A DNA stretch of 42,956 nucleotides from TMP-24 sp964600685. Its GTDB lineage: Bacteria; Pseudomonadota; Alphaproteobacteria; Rhodobacterales; Rhodobacteraceae. Location of the stretch: NCBI GenBank assembly GCA_964600685.1, contig CAZRKU010000015.1, positions 1 through 42,956 on the forward strand. The letters are read 5' to 3'. The stretch's first letter is position 1. Each line of letters starts with the position of its first letter. Under the pieces are notes generated by a model, which saw nothing but the letters and a program-made list of their open reading frames with translations, had not been told where the DNA came from and did not search any database. A program made the translations under genes and the position numbers. This document shows, piece by piece, positions 1 through 8,610 of the stretch.

Positions 1-609
1 TCTATGACGCCGACAAGATTGCCGAAGCGGCTTCGGTCGAAAACGAAAAAGAACTGTATGATGCACAGTTGGGGGTGTTTCTTGATCCGAACGATCCCGC
101 AGTGATTGCCGCGGCCCGCAAGGAAGGCGTGCCGGAAGACTGGATCAAGGGGGCGCAGAATTCGCCGATCTGGAAGATGGCGATGGAATGGAAGGTCGCC
201 TTCCCGCTCCACCCCGAATNNNNNNNNNNTTGGGATTCCGGTCCGCTACCTCGCCAACATGCTGACGGCGGGCGACGAGGCGCCGGTGATCGCGGCCCTG
301 GAACGGATGCTCGCCATGCGGTCGTACATGCGGTCGAAGACGGTCGACGGGGTGATCAACCTCGGCGTCGCCAACCGCGTGGGCCTGACGCCGCATCAGA
401 TCGACGAGATGTATCAGCTGATGGCGATCGCCAACTACGAAGACCGGTTCGTCATCCCCACCACCCACCGCGAGCTGGTCGAGCAGGCCTATGACCTGAA
501 GGGCGGCTGCGGCTTCACCGACGGCAACGGCTGTTCGACCGGCACTTCGGGCGGCTCGCTTTTCGGCGGCGGCAAGAAATTCCGCTCGCCCACGGAGTTT
601 CTGTCATGA
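1..609 (+). CDS. narH: Respiratory nitrate reductase beta subunit NarH, 5'-partial and broken by an assembly gap
   Basis: This is the C-terminal part of the iron-sulfur electron-transfer subunit of membrane-bound nitrate reductase, which passes electrons from the NarI haems to NarG at the cytoplasmic face. Reading starts in frame at base 3 (YDADKIAEAA) and runs to the FPLHPE segment; after the N run it resumes in another frame as IPVRYLANMLTAGDE, MLAMRSYMRSKTVDG and IANYEDRFVIP, all strongly NarH-like. From recall of E. coli NarH, some 35-40 residues lie between these segments, so about 110 bases are missing rather than ten. Three known bases flank the gap outside complete codons, so an intact gene needs a gap length divisible by three. 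The cluster-binding cysteines lie mostly upstream of the window. The stop overlaps the narJ start (ATGA). Confidence 0.95.
220..229. other. Assembly gap (10 N)
   Basis: Ten consecutive undetermined bases lie inside narH. The coding frame differs on the two sides and a conserved segment of about 35-40 residues is absent, so the N run is a placeholder of arbitrary length and not a natural frameshift. Confidence 0.98.
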
Positions 610-1298
610 AAAGTCTCAAGGCGCTTTCCCTGCTTCTCACCTATCCGGAATCCGAGCTTCAGGCGGCCGTCCCCACGCTGCGCGACATCCTGCGGCAAGA
701 GGGGCTGCTTGGCCCCCACCGGATCGCCGCGCTGGAGCCGCTGTTCACGAACCTGGCCAAGCAGGACATTTACGATCTTCAGGAAACCTATGTCCTGCTT
801 TTTGATCGCTCCCGCAGTCTGTCGCTTAACCTTTTCGAACATATCCACGGCGAAAGCCGGGACCGGGGGGGCGCGATGGTCGATCTCCTGGAAACCTATC
901 GCGCGGGCGGGTTCGATCTGGCCGGGACCGAACTGCCCGATCATCTGCCGGTGCTCCTGGAATATCTCTCCACCCGCCCGCTGGCCGAGGCGCAGACCCT
1001 TCTCGCCGACGCCGGCCATATCCTCGTGGCCCTGGCCGAACGGCTGATCCGCCGGCAAAGCGCCTATGCGGGGGTACTTGAGGCGCTGGTGGCGCTCGCC
1101 GAAGTGCGTGTCGACACGGCCGAGGCCACTGCCCTCATGGCCCAGGCCGACGATGATCCCCAGGATCTCGCCGCACTCGACGCCGTGTGGGAAGAGGCGC
1201 AGGTCACCTTCGCCCCCGATCCGAACGCAGGCTGCCCGGTCAGCCGCGACATTCTTGCCAAGATGGACGCGCCGGCCCGCCCGGCTGCGGCCCGATAG
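606..1298 (+). CDS. narJ: Nitrate reductase assembly chaperone NarJ
   Basis: The product (230 aa) is the system-specific chaperone that holds apo-NarGH and promotes cofactor insertion before docking on NarI; it is not part of the final enzyme. The sequence is alpha-helical throughout, and its N-terminal pattern (KALSLLLTYPE) and the central LFDRSRSLSLNLFEHIHGESRDRGGAM segment, quoted here as two halves LFDRSRSLSLNLFEH and IHGESRDRGGAM, are typical of NarJ/TorD-type chaperones. The length fits the family. Its start codon overlaps the narH stop, and narI follows 9 bp downstream, so the genes are co-transcribed and probably translationally coupled. Confidence 0.95.
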   Translation: MKSLKALSLLLTYPESELQAAVPTLRDILRQEGLLGPHRIAALEPLFTNLAKQDIYDLQETYVLLFDRSRSLSLNLFEHIHGESRDRGGAMVDLLETYRAGGFDLAGTELPDHLPVLLEYLSTRPLAEAQTLLADAGHILVALAERLIRRQSAYAGVLEALVALAEVRVDTAEATALMAQADDDPQDLAALDAVWEEAQVTFAPDPNAGCPVSRDILAKMDAPARPAAAR

Positions 1299-1307
1299 GA
1301 GGTCGAG

Positions 1308-1997
1308 ATGCACTATTTCCTCTTTGGGATTTACCCCTACATCGCGCTCAGCGTGATGATCATCGCCAGCGCCGCGCGCTATGACCGCGATCCCTTCACC
1401 TGGAAATCCAAGTCCAGTCAATTGCTTCGCCGGCGAAGCTTCGTCATCGGTTCGGTCCTTTTCCACCTGGGCGTCCTGACGATCTTCGCGGGTCATTTCG
1501 TGGGGCTCCTGACGCCCATATGGATCTTCGACGCGATCGGCATCACACACAGTGGAAAGCAGATTCTGGCCATGGTCGCGGGCGGCATCGCCGGGGTGAT
1601 GGCGCTGGTCGGCGGCTTCATCCTCTTGATCCGCCGCCTCTACGATCCGCGCATCGCCGCCAATTCGACCTTCGCCGACACCGGCATCCTGATCCTTCTG
1701 GTGGCACAGCTTCTTCTGGGCGTCGGCTCGATCTTCGTTTCCGCCCAGAATCTCGACGGGGCGGAGATGGTGAAGTTCATGGCCTGGGCACAGGGCGTCT
1801 TCACCTTCGACCCCAAAGCCGCCAGCTACATCCAGGACGTGAGTCCGATCTTCAAGGCCCATATCTTCCTTGGCCTGACGATCTTCCTGCTCTTCCCCTT
1901 CACCCGGCTTGTCCATATCGTGTCGGCCCCGATCGGCTTCCTGTGGCGACCGGGCTACCAGATCGTGCGGTCGCGCAAACGGCATCCGGCGGAGTGA
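1308..1997 (+). CDS. narI: Respiratory nitrate reductase gamma subunit NarI (cytochrome b)
   Basis: The product (229 aa) is the diheme cytochrome b membrane anchor that oxidises quinol and passes electrons to NarH. Five hydrophobic segments are visible. The haem ligands can be assigned: His53 and His63 (FHLGVLTIFAGHF) and His185 and His203 (spaced 18 residues apart), matching the spacing of the E. coli ligands His56/66/187/205. A strong ribosome-binding site (AGGAGG, 1297-1302) precedes the ATG by six bases. It closes the structural part of the narGHJI operon, whose narG and upstream control region lie outside the window. Confidence 0.96.
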   Translation: MHYFLFGIYPYIALSVMIIASAARYDRDPFTWKSKSSQLLRRRSFVIGSVLFHLGVLTIFAGHFVGLLTPIWIFDAIGITHSGKQILAMVAGGIAGVMALVGGFILLIRRLYDPRIAANSTFADTGILILLVAQLLLGVGSIFVSAQNLDGAEMVKFMAWAQGVFTFDPKAASYIQDVSPIFKAHIFLGLTIFLLFPFTRLVHIVSAPIGFLWRPGYQIVRSRKRHPAE

Positions 1998-2002
1998 CAG
2001 CC

Positions 2003-2794
2003 ATGACCCCACTTCTTGCCGACGCTACCGTGAACGGCACCCTCATCCCCGCCGCCCTGATCGCGGCAGAGGCGCAGAACCACCCCGCCCCGCCCGGAAA
2101 ACCGGGGCTGGCCTGGCGCGCGGCGGGCCGCGCGCTGGCGGTCCGGGCGCTGCTGCTGCAGGCCGCCGCCGCGCGCGGCCTGACGGCAGAACCGCAGGAA
2201 ATCACCGCGGGCCGGTTCGAGACCGAGGAGGAGGCGCTGGTCCGGCAGATACTGGACCTTTCGGTCACGCCCGCCCCCGTGACCGACGCCGACCTGGACG
2301 CCGAATATGCCGCGCGCCCCGATCTTTTCCGCGCGCCTGCGCTCTACGAGGCCGCGCATATCCTGCTGCCCGTTCCGTCCCCCGCACAGGAGTCGGAAGT
2401 TCTGGCCGAGGCGCAAGCGCTCATCGCAGAGTTGCGGACCCGCCCGGCAGGCTTTGCCGAACTGGCCCGCAGCCGCTCCGCCTGCTCTTCGGCCCAGAAC
2501 GGCGGGCGATTGGGCCAGATCACCGCAGGCGACACGGTAGCCGAATTCGAAGACGCGCTCGCCGCGATGTCCGAAGGGACGATCAGCCCTGCCCCGGTCC
2601 GCAGCCGCTACGGCTTTCACATCATCCGCCTGGATGCGCGCGCCGAAGGGGCCGTACTGCCGTTCGAACGGGTTGAAATGCCGCTGCGCCGTGCTATGGA
2701 AAAACGCGCCTGGTCGGTGGCGGCACAAGCCTACATCGAAGGTCTGATTGCCAGCGCCGACATAGCTGGTATCACTTTCACCAACGCGGCCTGA
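2003..2794 (+). CDS. Parvulin-type peptidyl-prolyl isomerase linked to nar operon
   Basis: The product (263 aa) has a rotamase domain at about residues 114-212: EAAHILLPVPS, then GGRLGQITAGDTVAEFEDAL, then YGFHIIRLD, the usual PpiC/parvulin signature. The helical N-terminal half resembles NifM/SurA-type chaperone regions. No signal peptide is seen, so it should act in the cytoplasm. It starts 5 bp after narI with a GGAG ribosome site. Rotamase genes behind narGHJI are known in Pseudomonas, where an assembly or folding role for the nitrate reductase has been suggested; the same role is inferred here from position. Confidence 0.88.
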   Translation: MTPLLADATVNGTLIPAALIAAEAQNHPAPPGKPGLAWRAAGRALAVRALLLQAAAARGLTAEPQEITAGRFETEEEALVRQILDLSVTPAPVTDADLDAEYAARPDLFRAPALYEAAHILLPVPSPAQESEVLAEAQALIAELRTRPAGFAELARSRSACSSAQNGGRLGQITAGDTVAEFEDALAAMSEGTISPAPVRSRYGFHIIRLDARAEGAVLPFERVEMPLRRAMEKRAWSVAAQAYIEGLIASADIAGITFTNAA

Positions 2795-2813
2795 CCGGCC
2801 TGGAGAAACAGAT

Positions 2814-3332
2814 ATGTCGCTTGCCTATGTCAGCCTGTCCGGACGCGGCGAAACCGACGCCTTCCTTGCGGCCATGGCCCGGCGGCTGGAAGACTGCGGC
2901 TTCCGGGTCGCGGGCACGGTCCAGACCAACACCGAGCGCGATTGCACCCATCATTGCGACATGGATGTGCGCGTGTTGCCCGACGGGCCGGTGATCCGCA
3001 TCAACCAGGATCTGGGTGAGGGATCAACCGGCTGCCGTCTCGATCCCGGCGCGCTGGAACAGGCGGTGGCCGAGGTCGCGTCCCGGCTGGCGGGCGCGGA
3101 CCTTCTGATCGTGAACAAGTTCGGCAAGCACGAAGCGGAGGGCCGCGGGTTCCGACATCTGATCGCGGAGGCGCTGGCAACGGGAAAGCCGGTGCTGCTG
3201 GGGGTGAACCGACTCAATCAGCCGGCATTCGAACGGTTCGCTGACGGGCTGGCCGAACGGCTTCCCGGCTCGCTCGACGCGGCGCTCGACTGGGCCGAGC
3301 GCATGACCGGAGCGGCGGTCGCGGCGGGCTAG
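2814..3332 (+). CDS. DUF2478 family protein
   Basis: The product (172 aa) matches the DUF2478 family by eye: an early CTHHCDMDVRVL block with two cysteines and two histidines, a STGCRLDPGALE motif and the signature LIVNKFGKHEAEGRGFR near residues 98-114, followed by a GKPVLLGVN strand. The overall pattern (LIVNKFGK and alternating strand/helix) recalls small P-loop-like nucleotide-binding folds, but there is no clear Walker A. Function is unknown. Genes of this family are, from recall, often near molybdoenzyme genes, and here it is the last gene of the nar operon, 19 bp after the isomerase and preceded by GGAG. A role in molybdenum cofactor supply or enzyme maturation is only an inference. 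Confidence 0.8.
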   Translation: MSLAYVSLSGRGETDAFLAAMARRLEDCGFRVAGTVQTNTERDCTHHCDMDVRVLPDGPVIRINQDLGEGSTGCRLDPGALEQAVAEVASRLAGADLLIVNKFGKHEAEGRGFRHLIAEALATGKPVLLGVNRLNQPAFERFADGLAERLPGSLDAALDWAERMTGAAVAAG

Positions 3333-3339
3333 GCGGATG

Positions 3340-4092
3340 TTACAACATCCGGTCGGCGCTCGCCTCGAACAGGCTGCGGGCATAGTCGGTCGTCATCCGC
3401 GCTCCGGCGAGGTCTTCACGGCTCAGTTCCTCCACCGCGCAGCCGTGCTGCATGACCAGAACCCGGTCGCACATATGGTCGATCACCGCGAGGTCGTGCG
3501 AGACCATCAGGAAGGTCAGCCCCCGCTCCGCCCGAAGCCGGGCAAGCAGGTTCAGCGTTTCGGCCTGAACGCTGGCATCGAGCGCGCTGGTCGGTTCGTC
3601 CAGCAGCAGGATCGAGGGTTCCAGCATCAGCGCCCGGGCAATGGCGACACGCTGGCGCTGGCCACCGGAAAGCTGGTGCGGATAGCGGAAGCGAAAGCTG
3701 GTGGGCAGGCCCACATCGGTCAGCGCCTGCATCACCCGGGCGTCAGTATCGCCGATGCCATGGATGGCCAGAGGCTCCGACAGCACCCGGTCGATCGTGT
3801 GGCGGGGATGCAGACTGGCGTAAGGATCCTGAAAGACCATCTGGACCTGTGCGGCAAAGGCCCGCCCGCGCGGGCTGGGCACCGGAGCGCCGCCGATGCG
3901 GATGGCGCCGCCCGTCACGGGCGCCAGCCCGCAAATTGCCCTGAGGATCGTCGACTTGCCCGAGCCGCTTTCGCCGACAAGGCCGAAGCTGCCCTTCTCC
4001 TCGACCGCCAGGCTGACACGTTCGACAGCGCGGACGTGACGTCCCTTGGCGGTGAAGGTCACCGACAGATTTTCGATCTCGATCAATGCCAT
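3340..4092 (-). CDS. ABC transporter ATP-binding protein, short DppF/NikE type
   Basis: One of two ATPases of a peptide/nickel-type importer. Visible motifs are Walker A GESGSGKS, Q-loop VFQDPYAS, signature LSGGQRQR, Walker B ILLLDEPTSALD and switch SHDL. The ATG at 4092 (MALIEIENLS) is chosen: it lies one base after the stop of the preceding ATPase gene, and the reading frame upstream adds only ten unlikely residues. At 250 aa it is as short as NikE and ends soon after the ATPase core, without the cysteine-rich C-terminal extension of OppF/DppF found in the second system of this window (28246-29217). It is the last gene of the operon. Confidence 0.93.
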   Translation of the reverse strand: MALIEIENLSVTFTAKGRHVRAVERVSLAVEEKGSFGLVGESGSGKSTILRAICGLAPVTGGAIRIGGAPVPSPRGRAFAAQVQMVFQDPYASLHPRHTIDRVLSEPLAIHGIGDTDARVMQALTDVGLPTSFRFRYPHQLSGGQRQRVAIARALMLEPSILLLDEPTSALDASVQAETLNLLARLRAERGLTFLMVSHDLAVIDHMCDRVLVMQHGCAVEELSREDLAGARMTTDYARSLFEASADRML

Positions 4093-4093
4093 G

Positions 4094-4924
4094 TCAGTTC
4101 GCCCATTCCGCCGCGCGGTCAAGCCCCGGCAAGGGGCCCCGGTCGCCGCCGATGCGCGGCAGGCAGTTCAGCAACCCCTGCGTATAGGGATGGCGGGCGT
4201 TCATCAGATCGCGCGCGGCCAGTTCCTCCACCACCTTGCCCTTGTACATCACCAGAACCCGGTCGCAGAAACGCGACACCAGCCGCAGGTCATGGCTGAT
4301 GAAGATCAGCCCCATACCCCGGCTTCGCACCAGATCATCCAATATCTTCAGCACCTCGGCCTGCACGGTCACGTCAAGCGCGCTGGTCGGCTCATCCGCG
4401 ATCAGCAGGTCGGGATTCGGGATCAGCATCATCGCGATCATCACCCGCTGGCCCATGCCGCCGGAAAGCTCATGCGGATAGGCGTCCATCACCCGCACGG
4501 GGTCGCGGATCTGCACGGCCTCCAGCGCGGCGACGGCGCGCGTATAGGCCTCGGCCTTGCCGGTGCGGTCGCGCTGGCGCAGCCCTTCCATCAGCTGCGC
4601 GCCGACCCTCATCACCGGGTTCAGCGAATATTTGGGATCTTGCATGACCATCGCAATCCGCTGGCCGCGCAAGGCCCGCATCTCCTTTTCCGACGCGCGC
4701 ATCAGATCCTGCCCGTCGAACATCATCTCGTCCGCCTCGATCCGCCCCGGCGGGCGGATCAGCCGCAGCACCGACCGCCCGGTCATCGTCTTGCCGGAGC
4801 CGCTTTCGCCGACGATCCCCAACCGTTCGCGCCCCAGGCTGAAGGAAACGCCGCGCACCGCCTCCACCCGGCCCGCTTCGGTGTTGAAGGTCACGCGCAG
4901 GTTCTTCACCGAAAGAAGCGTCAT
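4094..4924 (-). CDS. ABC transporter ATP-binding protein, short DppD/NikD type
   Basis: The second ATPase (276 aa) of the importer. It carries Walker A GESGSGKT, the Q-loop VMQDPKYSLNPVMRVG that is characteristic of DppD/NikD subunits, signature LSGGMGQRVMIAMML, Walker B LLIADEPTSALDVTVQAEVL and the switch SHDL. It ends with HPYTQGLLNCLP and a short tail lacking the usual C-terminal cysteine cluster. The start overlaps the stop of the permease gene (ATGA at 4921-4924). With the partner at 3340-4092 it would form the heterodimeric cytoplasmic motor. Confidence 0.93.
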   Translation of the reverse strand: MTLLSVKNLRVTFNTEAGRVEAVRGVSFSLGRERLGIVGESGSGKTMTGRSVLRLIRPPGRIEADEMMFDGQDLMRASEKEMRALRGQRIAMVMQDPKYSLNPVMRVGAQLMEGLRQRDRTGKAEAYTRAVAALEAVQIRDPVRVMDAYPHELSGGMGQRVMIAMMLIPNPDLLIADEPTSALDVTVQAEVLKILDDLVRSRGMGLIFISHDLRLVSRFCDRVLVMYKGKVVEELAARDLMNARHPYTQGLLNCLPRIGGDRGPLPGLDRAAEWAN

Positions 4925-5826
4925 TTGCCGCTGCTCCGCGGGTCAAGCACATCGCGCAGACCGTCGCCCAGCAGGTTGAAGCCAAGCGAGACGATGAAGA
5001 TCGCCAGCCCCGGCATGGTGGCGACCCACCATTGCTCGAACAGGAACTTGCGGCCCGCCGAGATCATCAGCCCCCATTCCGGCAGCGGCGGCTGCACGCC
5101 GAGGCCAAGGAAGCCCAGACCCGCCGCCGTCAGGATCACCCCGGCCATGTCGAGCGTCACCCGGACGATGACCGAGGGCAGGCACATGGGCATCACATGC
5201 CCCCAGATGATGCGCGCGGCGCTGGCGCCCTGCAGTTTCACCGCCGCGATATAGTCGGAGTTTCTGACGGTCAGCGTTTCGGCCCGCGCCACGCGGGCAT
5301 AGGGCGGCCAGGAGGTGAGCGCGATGGCCAGGACCGCATTTTCCATCCCCGGCCCCAGAACCGCGACCAGCGCCAGCGCGAGGATGAGTTTCGGAAAGGC
5401 GAGGAAAATGTCGGTGATCCGCATCAGGATCTCGTCGGTCCAGCCGCCGAAATAACCCGCGACCGTGCCGATCACCAGGCCGGCGACCGGGGCGGTCAGG
5501 ATGACCAGCGCCACGATGTAAAGCGTGATCCGGCTGCCGAAGATGATGCGCGACCAGATATCGCGGCCGAAATCGTCGGTGCCCAGCCAGTTGCCCGCCG
5601 TGCCCGGCGGCAGAAGACGGCGCGACAGATCCTGCGCGATCGGGTCGTGCGGCGCGATCAGCGGCGCGAAGGCCGCCATGATCAGAAGCGCCACCGCAAT
5701 CAGCAGGCCCATGACGGCAAGCGGGTTCCGCCTCAGGCGCAGCCAGGCCAGATAGGTTTGCGTCGCCCGCGCCTGCGCGCGCGATTTCGGGTTCTGCTCG
5801 CGCAGCCAGTCGAGTGTCCCGCCCAT
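4921..5826 (-). CDS. ABC transporter permease, DppC/NikC type
   Basis: The product (301 aa) is an inner-membrane permease. The pattern is typical of DppC-like subunits: an N-terminal anchor region (LRLRRNPLAVMGLLIAVALL), then FAPLIAPHDP, WLGTDDFGRDIWSRIIFGSR, a multi-helix core and the EAA loop (AAVKLQGASAARIIWGHVMP), ending with NLLGDGLRDVLDPR. The ATG at 5826 overlaps the stop of the DppB-like gene by one base (TGATG). Confidence 0.94.
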   Translation of the reverse strand: MGGTLDWLREQNPKSRAQARATQTYLAWLRLRRNPLAVMGLLIAVALLIMAAFAPLIAPHDPIAQDLSRRLLPPGTAGNWLGTDDFGRDIWSRIIFGSRITLYIVALVILTAPVAGLVIGTVAGYFGGWTDEILMRITDIFLAFPKLILALALVAVLGPGMENAVLAIALTSWPPYARVARAETLTVRNSDYIAAVKLQGASAARIIWGHVMPMCLPSVIVRVTLDMAGVILTAAGLGFLGLGVQPPLPEWGLMISAGRKFLFEQWWVATMPGLAIFIVSLGFNLLGDGLRDVLDPRSSGK

Positions 5827-6878
5827 CAGCGCGCCCTCGGGTCGGCAAGCCGATAGAGAATGTCGGAGAACATGTTCAGCCCGATATAGACCACGCCCAC
5901 CACCACCGTGCCGCCCAGAACCGCGGGCATGTCCGCGACCAGAAGTGCCGCGGTGATGTAATTGCCAAGTCCCGGCCAGGCAAAGATCGTCTCGGTCAGC
6001 ACCGCGCCTTCCAGAAGGAAAGCATAGGACAGGGCCACGACCGTGATCAACGGCACCAGCACGTTGCGCAACGCATGGACCCAGACCACCCGCCGTTCCG
6101 GCATGCCCTTGACGCGGGCGGTGGTGATATACTCCTGCCCAAGTTCGTTCATCATGAAACTGCGGGTCATCCGGCTGATATAAGCCATTGAAACATAACC
6201 AAGAAGCCCGGCGGGCAGGATGATGTGGCTGAAAGCGTTGGCGAACATGTCCCAGCGGCCGTTCAGCGCGGTGTCGACCAGAATCATGCCGGTATATTGC
6301 GTCAACTCGAACTCCAGCATCATGTCGAAGGCCGCATCGAGCCGCCCCGGTCCGCTGACCCATTCAAGCTGTCCGTAGAAAAGCAGGAGCCCCATCAATC
6401 CCAGCCAGAACACCGGCATCGAATATCCCATCAGCCCGATCAGCCGCACCGTCTGGTCGAACCATGACCCCGGTTTCGTCGCCGCCAGCACCCCCGCCGG
6501 CACGCCCGCCACAACGCCGATGAGGGTTGCAAGCGTCGCAAGCTCCAGCGTTGCCGGGAAATAGCGGGCGATTTCTTCGATCACCGGTTCGCGGGTGCGC
6601 ACCGACAGGCCAAGATCGCCCTGCAGCGCCTGCCAGACATAGATGCCGAACTGCTTCCACAGGGGTTCGTTCAAACCAAGATGTTCGCGCGCCGTGGCAA
6701 TCTGCTCTGCCGTGGCCCGCTCGCCAAGGATCGAGGTGGTGGGATCGATCGGCACCACGCGCGAGATGATGAAGGTGACCAGCAACAGGCCCAGAAAGGT
6801 GACGAACAGCGAAAACAGGACGCCCGCGACCTGTCGCAGACCCTGCCAGAAACGCGACGGTTCCGGGATGTCGGTCAT
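5826..6878 (-). CDS. ABC transporter permease, DppB/NikB type
   Basis: The product (350 aa) is the second inner-membrane permease. An N-terminal membrane segment (LFVTFLGLLLVTFIISRVVPIDP) is followed by the periplasmic ATAEQIATAREHLGLNEPLWKQF region, LGLSVRTREPV, and a membrane core with the EAA-type loop (YITTARVKGMPERRVVWVHALRN) and the conserved LTETIFAWPGLGNYI segment. It is separated from the upstream binding-protein gene by 43 bp that hold a GC-rich hairpin (6888-6915). Confidence 0.94.
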   Translation of the reverse strand: MTDIPEPSRFWQGLRQVAGVLFSLFVTFLGLLLVTFIISRVVPIDPTTSILGERATAEQIATAREHLGLNEPLWKQFGIYVWQALQGDLGLSVRTREPVIEEIARYFPATLELATLATLIGVVAGVPAGVLAATKPGSWFDQTVRLIGLMGYSMPVFWLGLMGLLLFYGQLEWVSGPGRLDAAFDMMLEFELTQYTGMILVDTALNGRWDMFANAFSHIILPAGLLGYVSMAYISRMTRSFMMNELGQEYITTARVKGMPERRVVWVHALRNVLVPLITVVALSYAFLLEGAVLTETIFAWPGLGNYITAALLVADMPAVLGGTVVVGVVYIGLNMFSDILYRLADPRAR

Positions 6879-6887
6879 CGGTGAAAC

Positions 6888-6915
6888 GGCGCGCCGGACG
6901 GATGCCCGGCGCGCC
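6888..6915 (-). terminator. Intercistronic hairpin after binding-protein gene
   Basis: Perfect 10-bp inverted repeat GGCGCGCCGG (6888-6897) and its complement (6906-6915) with an 8-base loop, just after the stop of the binding-protein gene and before the permease gene. No T run follows, so it is more likely an attenuator or mRNA stabiliser that raises binding-protein expression over the membrane genes than a full terminator. Confidence 0.65.
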
Positions 6916-6921
6916 TTGTCC

Positions 6922-8520
6922 TTACTTGGTCACAAGCCAGTAGGCGGCGCTGCCGACCGCGCCGCCGGTCGAGAAGCCGGTGACGCCCGACCGCATCCCG
7001 GTCTGATAGGCGATCTGGTTCAGGATGATGAAGGGCGAGGTTTCGCGGTGTTTCTTCTGGATCGCGGCATACATCGCCTTGCGCTTCTCGGGATCCTTCT
7101 CCTCGACCGCGGCCTGGGTCATTGCGTCAAGCTCTCCCGGCTCATAGGCATTGCGCCAGGCGAGGTAGCCGATGTTCTTGTCCTCGTCCGCGTTGCCGGG
7201 GTTCTGCGCGAAGGTCGAGGCGTTGGTGTGCGGGTCGGGATAGTCCGGCCCCCAGCTTTGCAGCGTCGCATCATGCAGACGACCGCGGTATTCCTCCAGC
7301 TGCTCGGCGCCCTCGCCCACTTTCAGCTCGACCGTGATCCCGGCCTGACCGAAGGTGTTCTGGATCGACTGGGCCATGTCCATCCGGTCGGCCGCGTTGC
7401 GGACCGACAGGGTGACCTTCGGATCGGCAATGCCGGACTCCGCGACAAGCGCCTTGGCCTTTTCGATATCGAGCTTGTAGGGCGTATCATCAAGCGCACC
7501 CAGATAGCCCTTGGGCAGGAACGACTGGTGGACAACGTTCGTGCCCTTCAGGAACGTATCGACCATGCCCTGGTAGTCGATGGCCCAGCGCATCGCATCG
7601 AGGAATTTGCCGTTCTTGTAGTTCTCGTTCTTCTGGTTGAACGACAGATAGAAGATCTGGCCGCCGACATCCTGTTCGATCTTCACATCGGCATTGCCCT
7701 GAAGCCCTTCGATGTCGGTCGGCGTCAGTTCGCGCGCGATGTCGATGTCGCCCTTCTCAAGCATCAGCCGCTGGGTCGCGGCTTCGGGAACGTGCTGCAT
7801 GAAGATCTTGGCCAGCTTCGCGTCGCCACGCCAGTGGCCCGCGCGCGCTTCCAGCACATAGCCTTCGTTGGGCTTGTAGCTTTTCAGCACATAGGCGCCG
7901 GTTCCGGCCGAATTGGCTTTCAGGTACTCATAGCCCATGTCGCCGTCTTTTTCGTTGGCCAACACCGTTTCGCGGTCGACGATGGAGGCCACGCCAGCGG
8001 TCAGGCAGTTGTAGAGGAAGGTCGGCGCATAGGCCTTGTCGGTCTTGATGATGACGTTTTCACCATCCGCGGTGATCATCTGATCGACGTTTTCCGGGGT
8101 CCAGCCGAACTGGCCCAGGATGAAAGAGGGCGTCTTGTTCAGCTTGATCGCGCGCTGCAGCGAAAAGGCCGCATCTTCGGCACGCAGGGGATTGCCGGAG
8201 GCGAAGGTCACGCCGGGGCGGATGTGGAAGGTATAGGTCGTGCCGTCCTCGGCCACGGACCAGTTGTCGGACAGGCCTGCCACCAGCTCGCGCGTCACCG
8301 GGTCGATCTCGACCAGCGCATCATAGGTGTTGTTGTTCAGATCGAGGCCGGAAAACTCATAGGCCTCCGCCGGGTCGAGCGAGACGATATCGTCAATCGC
8401 ATCCGCGATCACCAGCGTATCGGCGGGCGTTTCGGCGAAAAGCGCGGTCGGTGCGGCGCTGATCAGAAGGCCTGCAATGGCAGCGGCCCCGAGCCGCCGC
8501 AGGGTCGGATCGAATTTCAT
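6922..8520 (-). CDS. ABC transporter substrate-binding protein, family 5 (peptide/nickel type)
   Basis: The product (532 aa) is a periplasmic binding protein of the SBP_bac_5 family. The start at 8520 (MKFDPTLRRLGAAAIAG) gives a clear signal peptide: basic N-terminus, hydrophobic stretch LGAAAIAGLLISAAPTALFA and a likely cleavage after ALFA. A ribosome site GGGAG lies about 7 bases upstream; the open frame extends further but without signal-peptide logic. Family features include VIADAIDDIVSLDPAEAYE at the start of the mature protein, LSDNWSVAEDGTTYTFHIRPGV and a KLDIEKAKALVAESG region. It is the first gene of a five-gene importer operon divergent from an XRE-cupin regulator. The ligand cannot be told from sequence. 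Confidence 0.93.
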   Translation of the reverse strand: MKFDPTLRRLGAAAIAGLLISAAPTALFAETPADTLVIADAIDDIVSLDPAEAYEFSGLDLNNNTYDALVEIDPVTRELVAGLSDNWSVAEDGTTYTFHIRPGVTFASGNPLRAEDAAFSLQRAIKLNKTPSFILGQFGWTPENVDQMITADGENVIIKTDKAYAPTFLYNCLTAGVASIVDRETVLANEKDGDMGYEYLKANSAGTGAYVLKSYKPNEGYVLEARAGHWRGDAKLAKIFMQHVPEAATQRLMLEKGDIDIARELTPTDIEGLQGNADVKIEQDVGGQIFYLSFNQKNENYKNGKFLDAMRWAIDYQGMVDTFLKGTNVVHQSFLPKGYLGALDDTPYKLDIEKAKALVAESGIADPKVTLSVRNAADRMDMAQSIQNTFGQAGITVELKVGEGAEQLEEYRGRLHDATLQSWGPDYPDPHTNASTFAQNPGNADEDKNIGYLAWRNAYEPGELDAMTQAAVEEKDPEKRKAMYAAIQKKHRETSPFIILNQIAYQTGMRSGVTGFSTGGAVGSAAYWLVTK

Positions 8521-8610
8521 CTGCAACTCCCTGTTATTTATGGCTTGGCAAAAGTTCACGGCGCTGGCGCCCGCCTTACCTGCGGGGATTGGGCATGATC
8601 GCTCTGAGTC

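Noticed and set aside
489..2012. Long open frame opposite narJ/narI (507 codons)
   Set aside because: Shadow of the nar genes in high-GC DNA; composition is Arg/Gly/His-rich low complexity and no motif is recognisable.
3334..3351. Palindrome CGGATGTT-AC-AACATCCG between DUF2478 and the ABC gene
   Set aside because: It straddles the ABC gene stop codon and has a two-base centre, too small for a hairpin loop; there is no T run, so it is neither a good terminator nor in a promoter position.
6643..8598. 651-codon open frame opposite the binding-protein gene
   Set aside because: The minus strand encodes a clear signal-peptide-bearing SBP_bac_5 protein; the plus-strand translation has no domain and a repetitive composition.
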